Assembly: GCF_002288925.2 (NCBI RefSeq)
Contig: NW_022098008.1
Coordinates: 6,037,972-6,101,971 of the forward strand
Reading direction: 5' to 3'
DNA length: 64,000 nucleotides
Origin: Delphinapterus leucas
Lineage: Eukaryota > Chordata > Mammalia > Artiodactyla > Monodontidae
This document shows, one piece after another, positions 36,195 through 47,965 of the stretch; the stretch's first letter is position 1, and each line of letters starts with the position of its first letter. The notes under the pieces are model-generated. The model was not told the DNA's origin, made no database searches, and was given only the letters and a program-made list of their open reading frames with translations. Both the position numbers and the translations under genes were made by a program.

Positions 36195-37035
36195 TAATAG
36201 AGTTTTTCGTGCAGACAGCAAATATTTATGGAGCACCTACCATGTGTTAACCATCGTGCGCCTTGGCGTTGGGGACTTGGCTATGAGTGAAACAAGTTCC
36301 TGCCCTTACAATGTCATTTCATCTTCACTGTGCAGAGGGAGAAGATTAACAAACCCAGAACTATAAATAAATGTTGTGAATAAGGTAAAGGAGGTGACAA
36401 GGACTAGGGTGTGGAAGGGAGGTTTGCTCTTTTGTGCAGGGCAGTCCGTTAAGTCTGGTAGGTAAAGTAATACTTGATCAGAGACCTGAGTGGAAAGAGG
36501 GAGCCTGGTAGGGGCACCACAGGGATGAGCACCTGGGCAGCAGCACCCCTGGCAGGCCCTAGAAACAGCCAGGAGGCCAAAGATACTGGATCACGGCAAG
36601 GGAAGGAGGGACCTGGCAGAGTGGAGGGCAGTGTGGCCACAGGAGACCACATCCTAGGACTGGTGGGATGTTGCCCGGTCTTGAGAGTTTACTCTGAGTG
36701 AGATGGGGGAAAGCTGGAGAGTGTTGGTGAAATGATAAGAATTTGTATATGAACTGGGTCTAGAAAGAGGTAAGATTTCAACAGGCCAAGAAAAGGAGGA
36801 AGGGCATTCTGAGAACGAGCAATGGCAGACCTAGAGGCGAGCACCCCATGCCTACCACATGGGGATGACCAGGGTTGGCTGGAAGACAAGCTGCTTCCAG
36901 AGCAGAGTGGGGGTGAGGATGGAAAGGTCAGTTTGGGGACAGTCTGGACCTCCAGGCCATGTGGTTTCTGCTTTACTCTGTGATCACAAGAAGCCTTGGA
37001 GAAAAGTGTTCAGAGCACAGGGGTAAGCCAGAGAA
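36195..37035 (+). repeat. Ancient mammalian repeat, family not named (copy B)
   Basis: Same ordered landmarks as the copy at 34225-34850: 'ggagcacctaccatgtgtta', 'gagtgaaacaagttcctgccc', 'gatcagagacctgagtgg', 'agggcattctgagaacgagc' and 'gaagccttggagaaaagtg'. Same orientation, more diverged; it may be two overlapping fragments. Confidence 0.5.
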
Positions 37036-37039
37036 AGTA

Positions 37040-38240
37040 TTCATCTAAGGAAAAACTAACTAGATCTTTGCACTTAAGATCAGAAATCCAGCAGTTGTAT
37101 GTTGGCTGGATTAAAGAAAGGAGACTGCTGGAGAAAAGGAGATCAGTGAGAGTATTGCTGTATCAGTTGGATAAGGGCTTCCTATCATGCCACAGTGATC
37201 GTCAGTGAGGAAATTCTGGAGTCGTGTGGTGCATCCATTTCTATGGGATATTTTGCAGCTGGTAAAAAGTAAATAATACCTTCACATCTATGGACTTGGA
37301 AAGATGGCTGTGGTGTACATATAGTTCAGTGATAAAAGCACATTGTAGAGTAATGCATATAAAAGCATCCTCTTTAAGCCATCAATTAAACCTCCCAGGT
37401 GTGTGCATGTGTGTGTGTTTGTATGAGCTTGGTTTGTATGAGCTTGGTATCAGTTTAATGTTTTGGACCTTTTTACTCACACATTCTTTTAGATATGGCA
37501 AATCCATTTTGGTTTTACATATGGCCCTATTTGAAGTTGCTTTGGAAAGCAGGCTAAAAAAAATAGAGCCCTCTGGGAGTAATAAAAAGTGCAGACTGTC
37601 CCCCCCTGGGCCTTGAAACTGCACTAGACACTCTTTCCATCCAGCCTGCCGAATGCAGCCCAGGCACCACCCGCTGAGCTCCCGAAATGTTGCTCCTGGG
37701 ATGCTGCCACTAAAATCCAAAACTTGATTGAATATGACTTGCTTAACTGACCTTTAACAATTTCCTTTTGTCATCCAAAAGTGAGTAACAGGAGCCACCG
37801 TATTCAGAAAACCTGCCACCTCTATTCTCCATTTGGTTACTGCAGATAAGCTTTCCACGTTCTTCCATTTCAAAGCTCAGAATGTTTGCAGAGCGTGTAT
37901 TAATTGAAATCGTGTTAGCGTTTTAAAGCTGTCCAAAAGTTTTGTTAATTTCAAAGAAATACTAAAGGATTTTGCATTAGAAGAAAAACATGTAGTTGGC
38001 AAAGAGCTTTTCTTTTGTAATTGATTGTCAATTCTGATACCTGAAAATATTCGTTTAATGCCTTTGCAGGATATAAGGGTTTGGCATAAATTCTACATGT
38101 AGCAATAATAATGCCTTAATTGAAAGTGTTTCCTGTAAATTTGCTGGATATTAGGGATTCCAAAGTAAATTTAATTTTCTCAGTGAGCTGTGGCTACATA
38201 ACAATTGTTTTTCTCATTCTTAAAAGAGACTTTTCCTATA
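37040..38240. other. Single-copy intron stretch
   Basis: It contains a short local duplication (gtatgagcttggtttgtatg, 37421-37447). The 37830-38210 part is AT-rich and repeat-free. No gene. Confidence 0.45.
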
Positions 38241-38244
38241 GCTT

Positions 38245-38470
38245 AATGGTTCTCCACCAGAGGTGGTATTACTCCCTGGAAGACATTTGACAATGGCTGG
38301 AGACATTTTCAATTGTCGCAGCTTTGAAGGGGGGATGCTGTTGGCATCCAGTGGGTGGAGGCCAGGGATGCTGCCACCCATCCTGCAGTGCACAGAAAGC
38401 ATCCATCACAAAGAATTATTCAGCCTCAGAGGTCAATAGTGCTGAGGCTGAGACAACCTGCTTAAGAGAA
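38245..38470. repeat. DNA-transposon relic (hAT/MER type)
   Basis: It matches a familiar non-autonomous element: 'aatggttctccaccagaggtgg', 'gacatttgacaatggctggagac', 'gtggaggccagggatgctg', 'ccatcctgcagtgcac' and 'tcaatagtgctgaggctgag'. Exact family not assigned. Confidence 0.6.
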
Positions 38471-38954
38471 TCTGCACCGTTACTTTTTGATGGTAATATG
38501 CGGTACAGATTCCTGACTATGCAGGACGGGAAATGAGCCTGGCGTCCACCCAAGCTCCCCTCTCTTTAAATCCAGAGCAGAGCCTTTTGCCTGCATCCTT
38601 CCTGTGAATTTACACCCGGACACGAGCAGAACAGCTGGTGCCCTGTCTCTTGTGTCCTTCCTGCTATTCCAGGCTTTAGGATTCCTTAAAGTAACTCGGG
38701 TCACCCTGTAAAAGTGGGGCAAGCTCTTTCCTTAGCCTCACTTATTTTTTGAGTGAAGAGCTGTGTGGTGAATGAAGCTACCAAATCCCCACGTTCCCTA
38801 TTTTTCTGACCTTGGCCTGGTCTTTTTTCCATTTGATTTATCACCTTTTTATCCCTTTTGATGTTCTGCTTCTTTTATAATGACAATGGCCTGTTTTATT
38901 ACCTACTAAACCATTTTCTTTTCCATTCCAAACTTTTCTCTAAGCTGTTTCAAA

Positions 38955-39550
38955 TTGATTTTTTTTTATTGAGGTGACATTCACATAACATAGATTAGCC
39001 ACTTTAGAGGGAAGAATTCAGTGGGTTTTAGTATATTCACAGTGTGTGCCATATCCAGCTTTATCTAGTTCTGGAACATTCTCATCACCCCAAAGGAAAC
39101 TCTTTCCCTATTGAACAGTTACTTCACATTCCTCCTTGCCCCAGCCCCTAAAAACCACCAATCTGCTTTCTGTCTCCGTAAATTTACTTATTCTGGATAT
39201 TTCATATCAATGGGATCATACAATATGGGGCCTTTTGCCCTAGCTGTGTTCACTTAGCATAATGTTTTTGAGGTTCACCCACATGGTAGCCTGGATCAGT
39301 ATTCCCTTCCTTTTCAGGGCTGAATAGTATTCCATTGTATGTATGGACCACATGCAGTTTATCCATTCATCCATGGATGGACATTTGCGTTGTTTCCACC
39401 TTTTTAATATTGTGAATAGTGCTGTCATGAACATGTGTGTACATGTATTTGTTTGAGTACTTGTTTTCAATTCTCTAGGGTATATATTTAGGATCACATG
39501 GTAATTGTATGTTTAACCTTTGGGAAACTGTCAAACTGTTTTCACTACAG
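38955..39550 (-). mobile_element. Old LINE-1 3' end, antisense
   Basis: 'ttttattgaggtgacattcac' start, then 'ctagttctggaacattctc', 'cattgtatgtatggaccaca' and 'ttgtgaatagtgctgtcatg' (antisense of the ORF2 C-terminus; minus-strand [26 protein letters not shown]). Typical of L1M copies. Confidence 0.92.
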
Positions 39551-40004
39551 GGGAATCATCTCTAAGCTGCTTTATTTTGTTAATTCCATGCCCCTTCTCT
39601 TGGCATCTGCTTCTACCAACTCCCCGCAGGTGGCAGCCATCCATTCTCCCTGAGTTTCCCGAAACAGTTTGACAGAAAACTTAAAGAATCCAGGTGTGCG
39701 TTCTAAAGCACAGATACAAAACTCTGAGAGTTTAGGACCAGCTTTGCATCCATACCCATGAAGTGCTCAGATTCACCTAATGTCTGCAATGGTTTGGATA
39801 CCAAAACTGAAAATCCCCAAAATTTGAAAAAGAACCTTTTTTCCCCTCCATCACAATAGTTAGTCCTTTTTTGTAACGCAGTGGATTTGTTTGAACATGC
39901 CCTCTTTTTGTCGTAATATTATTTCTTGAATGGCTGTGGTTCCTGGGGATATGTGCAGCCTTTAATGGGAAGGAGAGGGGGAGCGTTTGGGAACAGGCAT
40001 TCTC

Positions 40005-40038
40005 TGTGACTCTCACTGTCCTTCCTCCCCACCTGTAG
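40005..40038 (+). other. ADCY2: 3' splice site of the ADCY2 exon
   Basis: The acceptor ends in cctgtag directly before the first codon, GTG. A C/T-rich tract (cactgtccttcctccccacc) precedes it. A plausible branch-point A lies in tgtgac at about 40009, roughly 30 nt upstream of the exon. Another candidate is in ctcac at about 40014. Confidence 0.85.
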
Positions 40039-40200
40039 GTGTCATTCTTCCTCTTCATCATCTTCGTGGTGTACACCATGCTGCCCTTCAACATGCGAGA
40101 TGCCATCATCGCCAGTGTCCTTACCTCCTCTTCCCACACCGTCGTGCTGAGCATCTGCCTGTCTGCAATGCCGGGGGCCAAGGAGCACCTGGTCTGGCAG
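40039..40200 (+). CDS. ADCY2: ADCY2 internal coding exon (adenylyl cyclase type 2, first membrane domain), partial gene
   Basis: Adenylyl cyclase 2 is a plasma-membrane enzyme that makes cAMP from ATP and is stimulated by Gs-alpha and G-beta-gamma. The exon is 162 bp, 54 whole codons, phase 0 at both ends. It starts after a pyrimidine-rich tract ending in AG and ends at CAG followed by gtaggt. The product opens VSFFLFIIFVVYTMLPF (exon residues 1-17, hydrophobic). A short polar turn with NMRD follows, then a second hydrophobic stretch (about 22-43) and a hydrophilic end, KEHLVWQ. This fits two neighbouring helices of the six-helix M1 domain, around residues 137-190 of the human protein. From memory, only four positions differ from human ADCY2: I35V, V39I, T44M and G47A. 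Other cyclase isoforms are much less alike here. It is probably the third coding exon. The flanking coding exons, including both catalytic domains, are outside the window. Confidence 0.95.
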
Positions 40201-40209
40201 GTAGGTGCA
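40201..40209 (+). other. ADCY2: 5' splice site of the ADCY2 exon
   Basis: The exon ends in cag and is followed by gtaggt, close to the consensus U1 site. Reading through would continue a few dozen codons of unrelated sequence, so the exon clearly stops here. Confidence 0.88.
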
Positions 40210-42455
40210 CCTCCACCTCTGCAGGGTGACCACACCTGTTCAAGGTGTGACTGTTGGCTGGTACCTGGCAGGTGCTCCAGGTCTGCTCTCTGATGTTGAC
40301 CCTGAGTGTCGCTAATGGGTAGCCAGCCACTCCCCCCTCTCTGCAGTGGAATCAGCAGTGACTTAGCAATTAGCAACAGTGAAAATTGGAAATGGCAGTT
40401 CCATTTTGCTGATTGACGGTTAAAAGCTGTTATTATACATTGTAATTTAGTACTCTTAGTTTTAAGAGTTAGAGTGAAACAACGTATATAATTAAATTCA
40501 TAATTCTCCCCCATCTCTCTCTGAGAGATTTCCAAAACCCCGTCTTTACAGAGGACAGAAGAGCTCTCTATTTCTTAATCCTCTGGCAAGTCCAAGGACA
40601 TAAAAAATAATTCTTTAAAATGCTTCAACAGCAAATTTAGCTTTACTGCTAAGTGGCATTCCAGCAAAGCCTTCCTATTTAATTAGTTAAAAGCATTTAA
40701 AAAGCCATTTAATTTCCTGTTACATACATCCGTAGACATGAGGGGCAGTGGTTTGCACTTATTCTTAACAGTCTCTTTTTTACCTGTAAAAAGTGTGCTT
40801 TAATTTGCTGGGTTGGAATCAAATGTAACAAATGCAGCCAGTGTACAGAATGCAGCGGGGCTGAGAGGAGTAGTTATGAACACCACTGTCGTTGAAAAGG
40901 GGATTTTAGACGTGGGTCGCTTGAGCCCTGAGGGTCTCAGAAACCAGTTTGTCCTTCACTTGAAGGAATGTTTTACTTGGAAACTTGAGATGGAAATGGA
41001 GGTTTACCCTTGGGTCTGTAGTAATTGCTCTTAGTTGGAAAGCGTTCTAGGGACCCCTTTTCTCAATACTCGTCTCTGAGCGCTCAACAAACATTCATTA
41101 AGCATAGCCTGAGCACTTGTGAAATGTCCTCTGTGGGCACTGAGTGAGGGTAAAGCTCCTGATCTGGCACAGTGGTGCCCGTTTCCCATTGACTTGTTTG
41201 GACGTTACTAAGAAGCATCCCCTCCAGGAAGTGGAGGGAACTATGTCTTTCCTGTGACAGAGCAGAGTAGTCACATCAGTAACCTGCATCGCCGGAGACA
41301 CACACGGTGGCTGGTCAGTAACTAATCAAATGAAAGAGAGAAGGTGGGTGTTTTATTAAAAGATGAAACAATCCAGCTGTGCCCGGGATGAGGTGGAAGA
41401 AGTGTTCCTTTTCACACGAGTTCTGCCCCAGCTTTTACTTGCTTTTCCTACATTTCACAGCCTCCCATGAGGATATTCATGGGACATTTCTCCTTTCTCC
41501 CATAAATTCCATTCTTCCACCCTCCCTTTAGTGGGGCCATTAAGCTCAACCTTAGGTAGTCACATTCAGGTCAGGGTGATGGGTGTGTTTTTCATAGGAA
41601 TGAGGACATAATAATTTATGTAAGAATATTATGTAACAATAATAATTTGCTCTGCCAGTTTACACTATAGAAATCACTACAGGAAAGTCCTGGTCACACA
41701 GGCAACAGGGCACTCATACATATTTCACTGCTCATGGCATCTTGCTGGTCGTGGGTTACCGTGGAACACATACCTTGAACATTTTGTACCTATTTTTTCT
41801 GCCCCTTCATGAATAAAGAAAGTGTCTGCTGGTGCAGATGAATAGAAAAAACATCTGGGAAATGAGGATTATGATACCTGCCTGTGAAGATCAAATGGGG
41901 TTAAAAAAAAAAAAAAAGGAAAAAAAGAAGTGATTTACAAAGAACCAGGCGTATTTTAGATATCAAGTACTATACTGAGGTGTTTTTTTGTTGTTTGTTT
42001 GTTTTTTAGCACTGTTATTTTCTTGCATTGGTTAAAAAAAAAAGTGGAAAGAAAGTAATCTTAAATTTTTATTTACTCAATTTCCAAAACCAACAAAGAA
42101 AAATACTTCTTATCAGTGGACAGGCAGAGATAGGATAATGATAGGATAATTCTAGAATAGCAAAAGAATAAACATTCTTTTTTCCATAAGAATAATGTTG
42201 AAAGAAACAGAAGAATATAAGGTCAGGTTTCCACCACTTCAGAAGTAATTTCACAGTGATTTCAGGAATGAGAATTCATTCTCAGGCTATGACCTATCAT
42301 CTACTTGAGGAAATTTATTTAATACCTGAAAATTGTGGATGATGTCTCCTAACACATTTAAACACAAAATATAATTCCTAATACATTTATAGACCTACCA
42401 GTACATTGCAAATCCAGGATGGATAATTTTTTCCCCTAAGCCTTTCAAGGATAGG
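40210..42455. other. Single-copy intron after the exon
   Basis: Mostly unassigned. A small MIR-like fragment may lie at 41835-41900 (gaggattatgatacctgcc). The open frame 39777-40535 on the minus strand merely overlaps the exon and is not a gene. Confidence 0.45.
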
Positions 42456-42459
42456 TTGA

Positions 42460-43960
42460 CCCCAGATGTGTTGCTCCGTTGCCTCCAGCTGCTTTGGTGT
42501 GGACTTCCTACAATACCATGCTCCTACATAACCATAATGCAGCTATCAAAACTGGAAATGTGCATTGTTTAATTCCTGACGTTCTGGTTCCTCCAGCTTT
42601 CCCAGTAATGTCCTTTACAGAACAAGAGACCATGCATTGCACTTTGTTCTTAAGTCTCTTTGGTCTCCTTCTGGCTGGAACAGTTCCTTAGTCTTTCTTT
42701 GGCTTTTATTAACGCTTTTGAAGGTTGCAGGCCAGTTATTTTTTAAGATGTCCTTTAACATGGGGGGTCCAGTGTTTCCTCATGAATAGATTAAAGTTAT
42801 GCATTTTGGCAGGAATCTCAGAAGGGATGGTGCGTCCTCATCACGTTCTATCAGGGGCGTGTACGTCTACTTTGTCCCATTATTGTCAGTGGTCATTACT
42901 ATCAGGGTGCTGTCCACCAGCCTTTTCCACTTTGAAATTACTCTTTTCCTCTTTGTCATTGGTACATATTTTGTGGAGAGGTGCTTTGAAACTATGCAAA
43001 TATTCTGTTTCTCATCAAACTTTTAATATATTTATTTGCTTGATTGTATCTACGTAGTCTGATGTTCAGTAGATTATAAACCACTGCTGTCACTGTTTAT
43101 TTTGATGCCCATATGGTCTCAGATTTGTCCAGCAGGTGCCTCTCCAAGCTGTACCTTTGACTTGTCCCTGTGATTCTTTGAGCATTTCCTCAATTTCTGG
43201 CACAAGCTATTTTGGGTTCCTCTTGTGCCCTCCCTGACCTAACCCTAAAATCAGCCATCCCTCCAAGGAGCCCTAGTTCTTTTTGGTGAAGAATGACATT
43301 TAGTGGCAAGATCTGGGCTTTAGGCCTTTCCGTTGCCATTGGGGTGTCAGTACTCCAAGTGCTTTACATCTCCATTTATTTTTATATCTGCCTACATCTT
43401 AAACAGCATGACTTCACACTGATATTTCCATTTCCATTCCAGCATAAGTTTTATGCCAGTTTTCTCTCTTTCCATTGTGGCTCCCTTGACCAACAGTGAA
43501 AAATATTTAGCTCTCATGATCCTAAATATATTTATTTATTTGATGAAACCCTGCATGTAACCAGTCTCCTGTTGCAACTGTCAGCCCCTCCCCCTGCCCT
43601 CTCACTTGAGACAGCTTCCTTCCCCCACCCCCATGTCCCGTTCCCCCAGCTGGAGCTCTGACACCCAGTCCACGAGAGGGTGTCCCCCACCCCAGCTGGG
43701 ACTCTGACACCCAGTCCACGAGAGGGTATCCCCTCCGGCAGCTGGGGCTCTGACACCCAGTCCACGAGAGGGTGTCCCCCCACCCCAGCTGGGGCTCTGA
43801 CACCCAGTCCATGTGAGGGTGTCCCCTCCCCCAGCTCAGGTTCTGCACTTGACTTTGCCCAGTGTAGGAACTCCACACACCCAGCCCAGCTTTGTCATCT
43901 TGGGTGAGTTTCGCTTCCCCCGTCCCCTGTTGGTGCAGACGCTTCTCTTCTCTGCCTCAC
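42460..43960 (-). mobile_element. L1M-type LINE 3'UTR, antisense, with a minisatellite
   Basis: Long antisense 3'UTR: 'ttattttgatgcccatatgg', 'gattctttgagcatttcctc', 'tctggcacaagctatttt', 'tccaaggagccctagttc', 'gcatgtaaccagtctcctgtt' and, beyond the minisatellite, 'catcttgggtgagtttcgc' and 'cccctgttggtg'. All are in the order of old L1M elements. Confidence 0.78.
43648..43832. repeat. 46-bp minisatellite, 4 units
   Basis: Units start at 43648, 43694, 43740 and 43787. Each reads agctgg-ctctgacacccagtcc-gagggtgtcccc with few changes; the third unit has one extra C. A partial fifth unit starts at 43833. It expanded inside the L1M 3'UTR. Confidence 0.95.
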
Positions 43961-45814
43961 CTGAGGGCTGGGCACTCAGTTATTCAGGAGGGAAGGAAAA
44001 GGACAAGAAGAGAAGGGGTAGAGGATGGGCCCGGAAGAGGAAGACAGCAAACACATTTTGAACGGACTTTATTTGTAGAAGAGGAAGAGATTCTTTTCAG
44101 TTACTTTGTGTGATTCCCTTTGTACTGTACTGGTCTTGGCACCTTTTCTTCTAACTCTTTTCTGTCTTTGTTTCCTAACTGGATTTCAAAGAAAAGCTTT
44201 TCTGGAATCTGAGATTATTAAGGGGATCTGGAATCCTTAATAACCAAGGGAATAAATTATTTTGATGTTAGGAAACTTAAAAGCAATTTTGTACTGTCTA
44301 TGTAAGAAGGATACTTTGTTTGCCTATCATGAATTTAGCAGAGGTACCAAAGCCCTTAACAATTTATGGTTAACAAGAAAATAAGAATTTTGCCTGTATC
44401 AGTAGGATAGCACGCGTTTGATGGAAAGTTCCACAAAAGCAGCAAGGAGTCTTTTTTGCCTATGATTATATCACGGCAAAGGGAGACTGAGGCTAGGAAA
44501 GCACGATGAAACTTCCCACCTCATGCCATGGTGCCTGCCTCCTGCTTGGGCCCTGGGAGGAAGGGTGGCAGCTATGCAGCCATTAGACAAGGTTAGGGAT
44601 CTGGGTAGGTGCCTTGCCTCGCAGACTGGGGCAGCTGGTCCATCAGTCAGGAGCCCAGTCCATCCTGCAGCCTGTGTTTGTGTAGCACTTACTCCATTTT
44701 AAATATGCACCTTGTCTGTTCTTCATTTGTTAAACTTCTGTAGGTCAGGGACACTGTCAGCAGGGTACTGAACCATCCTCAAGGAATTTCCAAATATTCC
44801 TATTCACATATTACAATTGCATTTTGTATTTGAAATTTACTTAATTTTTTAATGTATTTATTTCCTTGGTATTCTTAGCATGGTCTGAATTTTCATTTTC
44901 TGTATGTTTTATTTTCCCGTGAGAGAGGGAGGAATTTGAATATAGATTTCTTTCACAAGCAGGTTATATGAGAATCCATATTTATTAAAGAAGATAAGCC
45001 AAGCAGTACATATTGATTTTCTAACAGGATTACTCATATTTCAGAGAAATTTTATAGGATTCCTTTATGCAGTGGATACTTTAATATATTTAAGTTGTGA
45101 TACAATTTGAAAAATTTTCATTTGGACCTAAAATAGAAAATATAGCCTGTCATCTATGGCAAGTGTGCAATCGTAGTAACGCAGATTTGTTACATAACTG
45201 ATTCTTTTTCAGTATAATTCAGGAACTGTATATTGGAGTCTGGAATTAAATTGCATTTAGGATCTAATCTGAGAAGCTCAAAGGAGAAACAGCACGTTAC
45301 CAGCTGCCCAGTTTCTGGCTGTGGAAGAGACAAATTGTTAGGAATTTGGATCTCTGTTCTTGCGGTTTTGTCTTTAGAGAAGCTCAGGATATTAATATTT
45401 TCCAAAGAGGGGAAAAGAGACTGTATCACTCTTCATTCTGTGTAGCATCCAGCTATTGATTATGATCTGTATCCTATTTGAACAAGGTATCATTTATCTG
45501 TTCTAAAGACATTATAATTTGGAAGGAGTGGGGTAAGCATAGAGAAGAGGTTAAAAACAGGAGTACCTAATGTGACTGTGTCCTGAAGCAAATTGAAACG
45601 CACTTCACAGTTCTGTTCTCCTTTTGCCTTCCTGACCCTTCCCCCAGCTGGACAGATAAACCTCATTCTCCTCTAAATGACAGGAACTTCGCACCATCAT
45701 CGCATCAGAGAGTTTGGTAGGGCAAGTGAACAACAAAACGAAAATTAGCACTTCCCTGCAGGATGCCAAATCATTTAAAAATGCTCTGGCAATTTTAAGA
45801 ATGTTTGAGGGAAC
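43961..45814. other. Single-copy intron stretch
   Basis: It contains a perfect 9-bp inverted repeat with an 11-nt loop at 44215-44243. No gene or repeat otherwise recognised. Confidence 0.45.
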
Positions 45815-46562
45815 CCTCCTACACTCTTAGTGGGAATGTAAATTGGTGCAGTCACTATGGAGAACAGTATGGAGGTTCCTTAAAAAACTAAAAATAGAAC
45901 TACCATATGATCCTGCAGTCCCACTCCTGGGCATATATCCAGAGAAAACTATAACTCAAAAAGATACATGCACCCCAATGTTCATAGCAGCACTACTTAC
46001 AATAGCCAGGACATGGAAGCAACCTAAGTGTCCATCGACAGATGAATGGGTAAAGCAGATGTTGTGTATATAAAATGGCATATTACTCAGCCATAAAAAA
46101 GAATGAAATAATACCATTTGCAGCAACATGAGGACCCAGAGATTATCATACTGAATGAAGTAAGTCAGAGAAAGACAAATATCATATGGTGTCTACGTAT
46201 ATGTGGAATCTGAAAAAATAATACAAGTGAACTTATTTACAAAACAGAAATAGACCCACAGACATAGAAAATAAACTTACGGTTACCAAAGGGGAAAGGA
46301 GGAGAGGGAGGGATAAATTAAGAGTTTGGGATTGACAGAAACACACTCCTATATGTAAAATAGATAACTGATAACTGATAAAATACCTACTGTATAGCAT
46401 AGGGAGCCATATTCAATACTTGCAATAACCCTATAATGAAAAATAATCTGAAAAAGAATAGATATATGTATATGTATATTCATATACATAAAACTGAATC
46501 ACTTTGCTGTATACCTGAAACTAACCCAACATTGTAAATCAACTCTACTTCAATAAAAAAAA
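45815..46562 (+). mobile_element. LINE-1 3' end
   Basis: Sense ORF2 C-terminus (open fragment 45843-46073: [30 protein letters not shown]) followed by the 3'UTR to 'aacattgtaaatcaactc' and 'aataaaaaaaa'. 5'-truncated. Confidence 0.94.
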
Positions 46563-47079
46563 GTGTCTGAGACAGAGAAGCTTCACGTTGGTAGTTAACT
46601 ATTTGACTCTAATGATGGAATGAGACCTAAGTTTATTTTCCAACATTTGTGAACCTGTTTTGGGGAGGAGATAGAAGGAACAGAGGTAAAGGGAAGCCCT
46701 TTCAGACTATGAGTTTTGTCTTGGAGATTTGATCAAAGGAGCATGAAAAAGGATTTCTCTAAAAATGAAAAATGCCATCGATCCCCCAACAGCTGTCTCT
46801 ATCCTCTTCTTGAACCTGTCATCTGAATTCTGTACTTTCTGTTCATTCAAAGCAATGGATTCGTGTCAGATAACTTACATCATTACAGACTGATTAAATG
46901 TCAGCTGAATGGCATGTTCCACTGGCTGACATCTTGACAGGTGGTTTTCCTAGTACTTTCACCAATCCATGCATTTTTGTTACAGTATATACAAAGATCT
47001 GAGGCTCTGTCCATTCCAAATGTTTATTTTTGAGGATAGTTTGTGAAAGATACTGATTTCTAGTCATTTATTAAACCAT
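46563..47079. other. Single-copy intron stretch
   Basis: Nothing recognised. Confidence 0.5.
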
Positions 47080-47093
47080 TAATGATGCTTTTT

Positions 47094-47184
47094 ATTTTTT
47101 AATTATTTTTTGAAACAAACAGGCCACTTTATTATTTTTTTAACATCTTTATTGGAGTGTAATTGCTTTACAATGTTGTGCTAG
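47094..47184 (-). mobile_element. Very short LINE-1 3' end with possible 3' transduction
   Basis: On the minus strand about 40 nt of L1 3' terminus (acaacattgtaaagcaat .. ccaataaagatgtt) are followed by an A run. About 25 nt of other sequence containing taataaagtgg come next, then a second A-rich tail. Near-perfect repeats flank it: taatgatgcttttt (47080-47093) and taatgattcttttt (47185-47198). Confidence 0.7.
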
Positions 47185-47464
47185 TAATGATTCTTTTTAA
47201 AACCCTTAGTGGACAGTGAGAAAGTCAGCAACCCCTATGGGGAGTCACACGAGACAGACTCCTTCTAGGTACTTGCAGGTCATACGATGAATCTGCTAAG
47301 TTGTGTGAACTTGAGAGAGTAATATATCTGCAGCTTGACTTTAGCGAGAACTTTGCTCTGGTCCTAAGGTATCTCTTTAAAGAGTAGAGAGAAACTCCAT
47401 TGGTGCAATGGAGAGAGGATGTACAGATAGTCACTGGGAGACATTCTAAGGACAGACAGGGCTG

Positions 47465-47640
47465 GGGATGCTCCTAGTTACCTGTAAAGTGGAAATAATA
47501 ATAATAATGCCTTCTTCCTAGGACAGCAGAGATGATTAGATGAGATGATAAATGAAAAGGACTTAACTGGGCCAGGTGCACAGTTAATGCATCAGTTAGT
47601 AAACATCAAGTGTTGATAACAATAACTGCATAGTGATAGA
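47465..47640 (+). repeat. MIR SINE
   Basis: 'gttacctgtaaagtgg', 'aataataataatgccttc', 'gatgattagatgagatgat', 'ggccaggtgcacagtt' in MIR order. Confidence 0.75.
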
Positions 47641-47864
47641 ACTACAACATCCTCATTATGTTTGTGGAATGCAATGGCCTGGACAGGCTAAGGGAGGGGA
47701 TGTACTTTCTATCCATTTTTGCAGCAATAATCACAGCGTGCCCTCTTTGAGAATGATGTACATCAAATTTGCTTTCCCCGGGAGATGTGAGTTCCTGCCG
47801 GCCAGACTCTGGGTTCATCACTTTTGCTGTCCTTCTCAGCAGCTCATGAATGGCATGTCAGAGA

Positions 47865-47965
47865 GTATGAGATGGTGGACACAGCAAGCACTTTGGTCTC
47901 AGATGGAATCTGGGCTTGGATTCAGTTTCTCCCACTTTATAGCTGTGCGTCGTGGACATGAATGT
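47865..47965 (+). repeat. MIR fragment
   Basis: It resembles the 5' half of MIR: 'agcaagcactttggtctcag', 'tggaatctgggcttgg' and 'cactttatagctgtgcg'. Confidence 0.5.

Larger units (their letters stand above)
1..40038 (+). other. ADCY2: ADCY2 intron upstream of the exon (partial)
   Basis: No upstream ADCY2 exon is visible in these 40 kb. The segment that should precede this exon (ending in a PWDQ-like sequence) is not seen in any frame. The interval is repeats and single-copy intron sequence. ADCY2 is known to have very large introns in mammals, so a 40-kb stretch without an exon is expected. Confidence 0.85.

Noticed and set aside
39777..40535. 252-codon open frame on the minus strand over the ADCY2 exon
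   Set aside because: It is the shadow of the conserved exon plus chance intron extension; no homology and no splice or start context.
43522..43878. Minus-strand frames with a repeated WVSEPQLGWG-like peptide
   Set aside because: The repeats come from the 46-bp minisatellite. The unit is not a multiple of three, so the peptide changes frame and is not a real repeat protein.
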